Source of the DNA: Asterochloris sp. CNOR1
Taxonomy: Eukaryota; Chlorophyta; Trebouxiophyceae; Trebouxiales; Trebouxiaceae
Length of the DNA stretch: 64,000 bases
Assembly: GCA_963969365.1 (NCBI GenBank)
Contig: OZ017756.1
Coordinates: forward strand, 372,001-436,000
Direction of reading: 5' to 3'
Below are positions 21,601 to 31,864 of the stretch, in pieces. The translations under genes were made by a program, and so were the position numbers. The stretch's first letter is position 1. Each line of letters starts with the position of its first letter. The notes beneath the pieces were generated by a model. It saw nothing but the letters and a program-made list of their open reading frames with translations. It searched no databases and had not been told where the DNA came from.

Positions 21601-24600
21601 CATGCTTCTGCAAAACCTCCAGCTGCACCGGGGCTGCCAGGAATATGTTGTCGTTGCGCCCATCATTGGCGTCTCCGCCGAGGTGAGCCACTGCCAGGTA
21701 GTTGGCACTGGCCAGCTGATCATCTGCACCAGGCAGCCTGGCCCCGCGGCCGCTTGACAGGAGGTAGCCAGACCGCAGCCTGCACGCAAGAGTGGGGTGC
21801 GGGGACTATCAGTTGCCAGCAGTCCACAATAGATACCAATGACAGGCAGCGCAGGGAGCCTGGCTTTGCAGTGGTGGACAGGAGATAGCCTTAGAAAAGC
21901 CTGCACTGTGGCTTCATGAGCACCGTGTCAGTCTAAGAGCCAGGCCTGACACTGGCCAGAATATCAACCTCGCCAGGCGGCTTGGCCTCATGGGTGCTGA
22001 ACAGGAGATAATCAGGGCAAAGCCTGCACGAGCCAGGTGATGGCTTTGCACAAGCAGAGAGCATGTTGACAAAAGCAGAGTGGATGATGATGCAGGCAGG
22101 GCTGTCCGGTGCAGCCAGGCCCTGAGGCCGCAAGAGTTCAGTGGCATGAACGCAGCCTGCACACAGTAGGGTGACACTGTGTCAAGGCTGCAAGTGGCCA
22201 GCAGGCAGCCTGGGGATAGCTGGCCACCGATTCACCTGCGATGGGCGGCCTGACATCGCAGCCAGTGAATCACAAGTAACGCGGCCTGCAGACAGTGACA
22301 GGAAACTAAACTGTCAGACATCAAGCCAAGCGTTGCTTGGAGTCTGCACCTGGCAACCTGGGGCTCTGGGGCAATTTCACCGCTGTGCCAGGAAACAGGC
22401 CCATAGCGCGTCAGCTCAGCAGCTCCAAGAACCCAAAGAGGCTGAACAGCTTGGCCACCAGACTGCAGGGGGCAATTGCACGTCTCCAAGCAGCAGGCTT
22501 GGTACCTGCTTCTGCTCTTGAGGTTCTTCGTTCTGGAATCTATTGCTTTTGCTTAGATCTGATGGGTGGCATAGCATAGCGGCTTTGCATCGTCCTATTG
22601 CAGTGCCAGCTAGGGGTCTCTCAACAGGATGCGTCCCCATCCTCAAAGAGCAATGGACGCACCTATTGCCACGAGACCGCTTCTGGGCCACTCTGTCAGG
22701 GAATGCTGCGGCAATGAGCAGCCCAGCCAGGTTGCTGGCCACAAGTGCGTCATATCCACTGTTGAGGTCAGGCTGAACAGGGTCCATTGCTGGGCTCTCG
22801 GTGTTGCTCTCCGCATCACTGCCCTCGTCTTCAAGGTCCTCTAGCAGTGTGTTGACGTTGCTGTCTGGGAAGCTGTCTTCCTGTCCAGCTGCTGCTTGGG
22901 CCTTCAAGGCATTGCGTGCCTGCTGGAAGAGCTGCTGAGCTGAGGCAGCCACTAATCTGGCTGCAGGGCGGTCGATCTCCTCTGCATCAGCCGTGAATGG
23001 ACGTGGAAGAGGCTTACAACCGCTTTGAATGAGTGGCTTCATACAGGCATTCAACAAGCAGCTTGACGGACCACTGTGAACCTCTGCAGCAGCATTGCGA
23101 AGGTGTTTGCCAGCACTGAGTGCTTTTGCGCGTGGTGGGAGGGCGGTGAGCTGAGGTCACTGGGGCCAGTCAAACTACTCTGCACCAGGGAGTGGACGAC
23201 AGCTTTGACAACTGAGACCAGCTGCGTATGGGCCGCTGTGCAGGTGTGCTGTAAAGCAGAGGTAGGCGCCTCGTAGGGGCAACTCAGCTGCCAGACAAAG
23301 GTTTAATGAAGATTGACATTTTCAGATCATGCCAGAAGCAGCCTCATGAAGACAAAAGGGCCGTACATGTGCTTGGGTCTCAGCCAAAGTTGTCACCTGC
23401 TGCTGCTGCAGCACAGAGCACCTGCAAATCCCCCAGGCAGCTGGAGGGCCTGCCTGGGTGTGCAGGCCCAGTTCACTCCATGTGTAGCAGCCCGTCATGA
23501 CAATCTGACGCTGGGCAGGCCCGCCTGTGCTAGTGGCGGCCTGCCTGTGCTGTGTGGCGGCTTTGCTGAGCAGCACATCAGGTTAACGTTCCAGGCTCAG
23601 AGCAGCAGCCTGAGCTGTTAACAGTCTGCAAGTCAGCCCCAACATGCGCAGATGCAGTTGTCACCTGCTGTGAAGGCCTGGCCCTGCTGCAAAGCGTCCA
23701 TGCGAAGCTGCACATCGGCGCCAGCCCGTTGCCCGCGCAAGATGTCCCGTTCGCTAAGCAGTGCTGCCAGGAGACACCCGTATTTCAGAGCCCCCAGGTT
23801 ATGCGCAACCAGGATCATGTGAGCCAGCCGGGGATGCACTGGCAGGCTGGCCATCAAAAGCCCTGTCAGAAGCACAGGGAAGTCAGCCTTCCAGTGCAAA
23901 ATATGTATATCAACATAAGCTGAAGGCTACGTCTGGCACCCAGAGGGATGCTGCTCATAGCGCACACCATGGCGCTGCCTACCACTGCCTGCAGGGCACA
24001 GATTGTGTTCTGGGCTTCAATCATCAAGACAACGACTGGCAGGCAGATACCATGCGTTGGGGGCGGTTACCCTCTCAGGTAGACCTTTGACCCTGAGCAC
24101 GCATGCATTGCCCACTATCATCCAGGTGAGAAAGGCACCACGGCATCTGTGATGAACATGGAGACAAGTGGAGTTGAGGTTTCTGGCAAGTAGCCAGTGC
24201 ACCTATTTCAGCATGAGCCAGCATGGTAAGAAATTGCAGCCAGCACGCACGGCAGTGTTGCCCTTGGAGTCTGCACAGAGCAGTGGTGGGCGTCTTCTGA
24301 CAAGCACATCAAGCAGTCCACCACAATTTGTGATCAGCCACCAGGTTCGGCTGTTCACCGCTTGCAAACCTCAGCCCCGACAGCACAGACACCGATGGCC
24401 AGAAAGAGGACAGCACAGCCCATGACACAGCCAGCCCATGATGCCATCCGTGCTCATCACGACCAGTGGCCATCCACAGCCCGCAAAGACCGATCAACAT
24501 GGCCCATGACCGCACCCGTCCGCGCTTCAATGCATGCTGACCTTGACTGGTAACCAGCCCGCTGCCATCCACAGCTCCCAGTCCCCGCAGCAGCTGCTGG

Positions 24601-27600
24601 GCTGCCTCCATGCTGTGCTCTTGAGGTGGGTCCAGCCACAGCAGGTCCCTGCCATCTGGGCAGCCCCACTGGGCCAGCTGCAGGGCCAGGGGAGCCAGGT
24701 CTGCATCAAGGATGTCTGGCGGGGTGGCCTCCTGAAGACTGGTGGTCTCGCTCCACAGGCGGAAGCAGATGCCAGGGGCGACGCGGCCTGCAAGGGTCAG
24801 CCGATTCAGCATTTGGTGGGGCGCAGTATGCCTGCCTGCATGCCAGGCACTACATTTCACAGACAATAGCAGACTCCAAGCAGAGTGGCCTGCATGGCAG
24901 CAAATGCCAATGCGGCCGGGCGGTGTCTGCCTGCATGTCGCATTGCAGCAAAAGGCAGCGATGCAAGCTTTAGTGTGCCTTGATCTCTCAGTCGGCACTG
25001 CGTTCAGCTAGGCTAGTCATCACATGCATTAAACATAGCGCCTCAAAGGTAGAGCCAGCGCAATCTTTAGAATGCTGATTTGCAGGAGCACCCCATGCCT
25101 GCAGCTCACCACACGGTGATGTCATCTCCAGCATGCGACACTCATGGCATACCCAATGTAGCTCAGTATGCGACAGCAATGCACTGATGCCTCTCTGAGT
25201 TCTGACACACATTTGGCCGCCTGAAGACGCTGATACCAGCATGACCACCCCAAAATGCCAGGACTGACCTGCACGCCGCCTGCACTGATCTGAGGACAGC
25301 GGCAAAACCCACAGCAGAAGCTTCAACCTCAAGCAGCCACTGACGCAGCGCTGCCCGGTTGCCAATAAATGATACAAGGCAGCCTACACCAACCTGCCCG
25401 GCCCCTGCGCTGGTCTGCTGACGCCCGGGACACGCGCACCAGCTGCAGGCGGTCCATGCCGGTGCGTGAGTCGAAACGCGGGGCTCGAGCATACCCTGAG
25501 TCTACCACACATCGCACGCCCTGGATGGTCAGGCTCGACTCGGCAATGGGGGTGGACAGGACTACGCGCCGGCGACCTGCATCCGCATCCATAATCTGGG
25601 GCTATGAGGTTCTCTCTGAGACTACAAAGGTTGAATGGCATGCTGGTGCAAATGACGTGCTGGTGCAAAGCCTCTGCGGGTAGGCCTGGCTGCAGGAATG
25701 CACAGCACAATACGCTGCAGCCCTGCAGGGGCATGTCATGCTGGGAGGAGGCTCAGACATGGGAGTGACAGCACCATTTGGCAATGGCACGCAGGCGCGT
25801 GAGTGCACCGCTTTGCTGTCAGATACTGTCGTGGTGAAGGCTGGGCTTCCCTGCCGTCATCCCAAGCTAGATAGCCAGCGGTGGCCGGGCAACAGTGCCA
25901 GCAACTCATGAAAGCCGCGTCCAAGGCCACACATCAGGCCATCTGCAACGTTTGTTATGCACATAGTTTGTGGCACAGCAGCTCACCGTGTGGGTCTGGT
26001 AACAATGCCTTATCCTGCTGTTCAGATGGCAGGTTGCCATACAGAGGCAGGATTTGAATGTTGCCCTTGAGGGTTTTTGAGCCCTCCAGCTGTCGTTGCA
26101 CCCTCCTGTAGAACATCAACAAGCTGCTGAAAATTATGAATCTTGGCAGGTTCAGACATATTTTGCGGGTCCTGGCCTGGCCTGAGCTCTCAAGCCAATT
26201 GCATGAGCAAGGCTCCATTGCGCCAGAGTGTTGGCTGCTTGCAATGACAGGGTGGAAGCGCACAGATCCCTGTCCTCAACACTTGCCTGATCTCTCCAGC
26301 TCCAGGCAGGAAGCAAAGGATGTCACCAGATTCCTTCTCTAGGGCTTTGCAGACTGCTGCTGTGGCTGCTGCCTCCAGGCCGCCACGCGTCGGGGCTGCA
26401 CAAGCATGAGGCTGCACGTCACAAAGCCATCAACATGTGCAGCATGCTGAATCACAGAGCAGGCGCTGTAAATTGATGCTGGATTGTCAGGTCCAAGCAG
26501 CCTGGGTGACCTGGCAGGGGCAAGCCTGTGCCTGACAGCAGGTATTAGACCAGGGGATGCCTACCTGACACTAACTCAAGACTGACTTCATACTTAGTGA
26601 GCAAAGACGATCACACCAGGAAACAGGACATGGCATGTGGCATGTGGCGTATGCGCAAATGTTTCTCTGTGCTGTCGCAGCTCTGTTATGTTGCGCTGCT
26701 GCCTACGGTGACCACCTTGCCACATTCTGTTGTAGCAGCTCACGCACAGCACTATGATAATGCCGGACGGTGACGCTGACAAGCCTTTTAGGCTCCAGGC
26801 CCACCCTCATGTTAACCCTATTGCGCAGTTTGCCCAGGCAAACAAGCCTGCAGGTTGCGGCCACTGCGCAGCCATGTGTCCACGCCCCATGCTTGTCCAG
26901 TCTATGGCAGCCCATCGCAGGAGCCCGCTGCAGCACAATGCTTATCAAACACAGCTGCATGCTTCAATGGGCACAGGAGCCTGCTCTCACGGCATCGTAT
27001 GTTGACCACCAGACATCTGTCCAAACATGCTCGCCTCTGACTTCTTGACAACTACAAGGCCCCTCCTGCAGCCTCACAAGGACAGCCCCAAGGTATGTCC
27101 ACAACTCTCTTCCTTCACAGTCGTGCAGTCATCGTTGATCCCCAGCATTCGCACCTGGAAGGCCCAAATACTCCGTCCGCACTCGGAAGCTGCGCCCGTG
27201 ACTCACAAGGAAGGGCGCGGCCACACCTCCTGCAGTCCCTGCTGGAGCAACAATGCGCTCTGCCTGTGCGGCTGCCCAATCCCCAGCATCCTCCTGAGCT
27301 GGGCTCAGTCCTGCTTCAGCCACACCCACTGCCTCATATCGCCGGGGCAGTGCTTGAGCAAGCAGTTGGGCCATCCTGGGGCCCACCCCTCCACCTAGCG
27401 TGGCAGACATCACCACCAGCCTGCAGCAGCGGGTGACGGTTGAAGATCTCTGCTTGTCACTTGCACATTGCTCAATGCCTTTGCAGGTCTCGAGCAGGAT
27501 CTTGGAAGTAAGTCACAGGTTGTGCCACTTTGGCCTGCAAGCCTGGCTGTCACTAAACCACAATCTGGGGGCCAGGTGCCCGTCATTCACTTGTTGATCT

Positions 27601-30302
27601 GTATTGAACTGTTGTGGAGCCACAAGCCGTCCCCAACTGCAGGATTGGGCAGCAAAATTGACCTCAGTAGATGACACATCCGCAGCATCTGAGAGAGGCA
27701 CTGTGGACTAGCCCTGAAAGTGTGCAGAGAGGTGGGCTCAGGAAGCTGCTGTCAGTTGTAAGCGCTAGGCATGTAGCCAGCATATGCTCTAACGTGTTAC
27801 CACTGCAACGTGTTACCACTGCACAGGAGACATGCTGGCGGTAGGGTGACTGCCACCCTTGGAGGCCAGGACTGCATGTCCTGGTCAGCAGCGATGCCGA
27901 GAGGCTGACAACGTGACAAGGCACAAAGCTGGGGCTAGTTTGTCATATGTCCTACACAAGACAAGCAGCAGCCAGCAAAGCAGATTCTGAGCACAGACCC
28001 TGGCCCTAACAGCTCCCTTTCACCTGTCAGGCGGCCAAAGTGAATCTCAAGGCCAACCAGGATGCAGAAAATCCAGCACACAACTCACGAGTATGAGGCC
28101 AGGCATTCATTGCTCATGGCTGGTGACATGCATGGAAGCCTTGCACCTGGCTACCACCTCTGCCGTGACGTCCAGCGCTGCAAACTGCTGCAGGGTACAG
28201 ACACATGCTTCTGGCAAGGCGGCTGTGTCTGCTTGTTTTTGTCCAGTTCTACCAGTATAGACCACCACAATGCCTATGTCACCTGAGGTCTGCCCGCCCC
28301 AGCCTCTGGCAGTCCAGGCACAGCGCCAGCGCGGTGTCTGCCTCAAGGCTGCGCTCGTGAAATTCATCAAACACCACTGCGCCCACACCCCGCAGCTCAG
28401 GGTCCTGCAGCAGCCAAAGTGCAGGTTTGTGTTGGTGTCCACTGCTCTACTCTACATTCGTCAAAACGCTGCAGCGCCCACACTTTGCAGCTCGAGGTCT
28501 GGCAGCAACCACAGTGCAGCAGAGTGTTTGTCTTTCAGAGTACAGCAGCCACTCTGTGCTCAGCAGCACAGTGGCCAGGAATTCTGCAGCCCCAAAGCCG
28601 TGCTGGCCCAGGCAAAGATCTGGGGCAGAGGTGCCAGAGGAGCTATCAAGGTGGCTGGCTGCATCCGCTGTTCTCAACACACTGAAACCTCCACCACAGA
28701 TGTCCTCAAGTGCGCATGCTTTGGCTAATGTCAAGCCGCACTTGTCAGAATGTGATCAAGTACGAATTTCAGGCAAAGACCGGGCACAGGCCTCTGCGAC
28801 ATAGCACCACAAGTGCTTCACATGAGAAAGCAAAAGGCATGCATGGCACCAGCTGCGGCGATGAGGATGCATAAGGAGCCTGGCTGCCATCTGCCGGAGT
28901 GCTACAGGCCAAGTCAAAGCCCTCCACGCCAGAGCGGTGACAGACCCCCACCACCTGCAGCCTGCGCAAGAGAATGCCCTCTGTCAAATCCTTTGCCATG
29001 CCGTGATCATGCTGTGACCTGCAAAGACCGGCCTGGCGCCAAGCCCTGACACGATGCAAACTTTCCCGGGTAACACCTGCTGCCCTTGACTACATGCCCT
29101 GACGCAATGCAGGCAATCCAGGAGAAGACCTGCTGCCCTCGACAGGACCTTGGTGGCACAGCAATTGGCCCACAGCCGGAGACCCTCACCTGCTGCAGCC
29201 TGCGCAGGAGAATGCCCTCTGTCACAACCTCGATCCTGGTGGCCCGCCCCACGCAAGCCTCCAGCCTGACCCTGAAGCCCACCCTCTGGCCCACTGCCTC
29301 CCCCAGCAGTGCAGCCATGCGCCGTGCTGCTGCCTTGGCTGCCAAGCGCCGAGGCTCCAGCACCTGTTGGCAAGGGACACAGGCTGCTGAAGCACTGCTA
29401 AGCGCTGGAGGCTCTCACACCTCTTGTGCGGGTCACTCCTGTAAGACAAAGGCCACTCGAGCACTGCCAGGTACGGAGGCTCCAGCACATTGCACTGCAC
29501 AGGCGCATGGCAGCAGGTGTGCAGCGCACTTGGTGCACATCTCTCCATCGAAGGGCAGACAAGACTGGACAACAGCAAACATTCTGCATGCTCCTGGCAA
29601 GCGCTCATGAAACGCTACCAGGAACATGAGCAGTCATGTCTAGCAATTGGACTTGGCACCCACCAGAATGTGGTTGGTTGGTGGCAGCCATTCTGGGTCG
29701 CTGAGCAGAATGGCCAGAGGCAGCACGCTCGTCTTTCCGGCTCCTGCATGAGCAGCACCGGTGTTGAAGCGAAGCGTGGTGCTCATCTGAGGCCTGAGTG
29801 TGGCTGCAGCCTGGCCATGACCACGTGCACTGACAAGTCAGTTGATGTCCTCAGCTGGCTAGTGCTTTGGTAACCGGCAAAAGATTGCTGACTGTGCCCC
29901 ATGGCAGGAGTCTCCCATTGTCCCGCAAACACTAGACCAGCTGTAGCCATGTGGGCTTGTTTAAGTGTTGCACAGCAGCGAAGCCCGCATGTTCTCAGAA
30001 CCCCTACCTGGAGGTGCTTCCAGCACAAGACCTGGGCTGCCAATCAAGGCTGCCAGTGCAGGAGCCAGCACCTCCTGGATGGGCAGGTCTGCCGAAAGCT
30101 CCTGCAGCTTCTGCGGCAACCCTGCACGGTACAAGCTGCCACTCAGTGGGGCAGCAGGAACACTGGCAGCAAACCGTAGGCAGGAGATATAGCTCACATC
30201 CAGTACTGCTGGCGCTCGATCTGATACATGTGCTGGTGCCTCTTGCAGACGAGGCCCTGCAGGGGACAGCACTGTCAGATCCTGACCTGATTGCTGACAC
30301 AT
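18674..30302 (-). CDS. HrpB-type DEAH-box ATP-dependent helicase
   Basis: Bacterial-type HrpB helicase in a eukaryotic, intron-rich gene. In order on the minus strand: N-terminal block [20 protein letters not shown] (about 30080), Walker A split by an intron but joining as [19 protein letters not shown] (about 30010 and 29740), [20 protein letters not shown] (29360), [10 protein letters not shown] (29200), motif II as VFDEFHERS (28350), motif [12 protein letters not shown] (27400), domain 2 from about 26400, [20 protein letters not shown] (25550), motif VI QRRGRAG joining in phase to [11 protein letters not shown] (25400 to 24790), [10 protein letters not shown] (22680), [11 protein letters not shown] (21760), the region near 19980 with [11 protein letters not shown], and the end [20 protein letters not shown] rather than DEAH is normal for HrpB. 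The substrate is unknown; a plastid role is possible but a transit peptide cannot be confirmed. The start is uncertain: an in-frame ATG lies at 30302. Introns are long and hold several exon-edge ghosts. Confidence 0.87.
21733..22034 (-). repeat. Exon start of HrpB with two decayed upstream copies
   Basis: The exon starting near 21780 (minus: TGCAG then GCTGCGGTCTGGCTACCTCC, reading [15 protein letters not shown]) has decayed copies at about 21850-21905 and 21957-22034. Each keeps a GTGCAG acceptor, a CTATCTCCTGT- or TTATCTCCTGT-like string and a later CAGGCT- or AAGCCG-like part. Spacing is about 115-125 bp. Confidence 0.78.
27791..27822. repeat. Perfect 16-bp tandem duplication
   Basis: AACGTGTTACCACTGC occurs twice back to back inside an HrpB intron. 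Confidence 0.9.
28376..28525 (-). repeat. Ghost of the HrpB motif-II exon start
   Basis: GCGCCCACACCCCGCAGCTC (about 28380) and GCGCCCACACTTTGCAGCTC (about 28474) begin matching stretches of about 48 bp, 94 bp apart. The first encodes DPELRGVGA; the second lies in the preceding intron. Confidence 0.8.
28940..29225 (-). repeat. Duplicated exon end at [10 protein letters not shown] of HrpB
   Basis: The exon end near 29190-29220 (plus: CAGCCTGCGCAGGAGAATGC) recurs near 28958 as CAGCCTGCGCAAGAGAATGC, about 236 bp downstream in gene direction. Flanking AACACCTGCTGCCC and AGACCTGCTGCCC strings at about 29072 and 29126 suggest a further internal duplication. Confidence 0.75.
29341..29500 (-). repeat. 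Acceptor of the VLEPRR exon with two upstream ghosts
   Basis: GAGGCTCCAGCACCTG marks the exon edge at about 29352-29365. Related strings GAGGCTCTCACACCTC and GAGGCTCCAGCACATT lie 56 bp and 125 bp upstream in gene direction. Confidence 0.75.
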
Positions 30303-31864
30303 CACTGAGGCGGCATGCAGGCTGTGCAGATCAAACGTACCAACGCGTGACCAGGGGCCGGTGTGCCAATGCTGGCTGCACATGACAGCGGATGACATGA
30401 TGGCAGAGGCTGCAACGAGATCTGGCAGCACCATAGATTCCCAGGTGGCTGCCATGATAGACTGCAGCCAGTCTGTCAAGCTGGGGAAAACTCAACTGGA
30501 TTGCTTGTCAGCTCCATAGGTGTCTACACCGGCGACAACTGAGCAGGAGGTGAGAGACCATCTGACAGACCCAGACAACCTAAAGTTGTCGATGTCACAG
30601 CAGAATGAGTGAAAGCTCTGCTTACTTCTGCAGCCCTGGATCACCTGGCCTGCTATTGGGCTGCCTCTGCCAGGGCGTGAGAGTTGAGTAACCCTGTGAG
30701 ACACGCTGCAAACTGCATTCCATCAAACTGCATTGTCCTGGCTGCTTAAGGTGGGGCAAACTCTGCTGGGGGATGGTGTGCAGATGTACTACAGATGCTG
30801 CATGCATGCTGGGCATGCAGCCAGTCCTTTCCCGTGCTTGCTTGTCTGTAGGAAACTCCCACAAGAAGTACTAGCTGAGGATCTGAGGGCCAGCGGGAAG
30901 GGCCCAGTCAGCACATCCACCGGTGGCGCAACATGATCACTGCCAATGTTGCATTGGCAAATATGACAGTACTAAGGGGGCATGATATGCTGGCACGATG
31001 GGAGTCACGGTGCACAGCATGCCAGGTCCGGGTGCTGAGCAGTGCAAGACCCGATGGGGATGGAAGACGTCAAGGATGGCGCCAGTTGGTCATGCCCTTG
31101 TCACTGAGCAGACTTTCACTTGCTGCCATCTCACATGACGGGCAGGCCCTTGCAGTCTGAAGCATGCACATCCTTCAGAATTGGTGATAAAGAGCACCAG
31201 TAGAAACTGATGGTGGTGTCAGGCATTGTCATCTGTGGCGTTGACATGAGTGCCCTTCTGGCATGATCAATGCTATAGCAGGCTTAGCAAGTCACCAGGC
31301 AACCGAGCTGCTCTGCTTACGCAAGCAGAGCTTGCACTGCTGGAGGAAGGCTTTGAGACCCAGGTGCCATCACAGCTTTGGTGCAGCTGGGACTGGCAAT
31401 AACGTCCAAGAAACACAGCAACAGGTTCTCATCTCAGGCTACAGTCGGGTGCATATGCGTACCGCCTCACACATGCACTCACCAACCAGTTGTACAGGAC
31501 AAGACAGCGGCATTACAGCGTTCATTGCTAAAGGGGCAGGCAACTCCAGGCAATTGCTGTACAGCTGCCCACAACAAACTGCAAAAAGCTTTCAGTGAAG
31601 CCAGATATGAACAGCATAAAGCATGGCATACTTAGACTACAGTGTAAAGCCCACTGCTAAAATCCAGTCATAGTGTTCTGTTCTCTCGAGTGTGGTTCCT
31701 TAGTGTCCCAAATAGGTTGCTGAAGTGGAGCTTTATGGCATCAATGCTCAAGATAGGTAAAACAGGGTCAGTCACATCTGGAGAGCGCAGCACATTTCCC
31801 CCTATGTGTTGCTACCATTTACATGTGCTTGACTGGACTGTCGGTCTGCCTCGTGAAGGCCTGG
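30303..31864. other. Intergenic, no supported gene
   Basis: This 1.56-kb stretch separates the 5' end of the HrpB gene from the 3' end of the RTA1-like gene. Both genes point left, so it should hold the HrpB promoter and the RTA1 3' UTR and end. Short open frames exist, but none shows family motifs or a splice chain. The far end of the HrpB 5' region may extend into it. Confidence 0.5.
31815..31821 (-). terminator. Possible TGTAA polyadenylation signal of the RTA1-like gene
   Basis: The plus strand reads TTACA, so the transcript would carry TGTAA, the usual poly(A) signal in many green algae. It lies about 46 bases past the RTA1 stop codon. A five-base match alone is weak. Confidence 0.35.
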
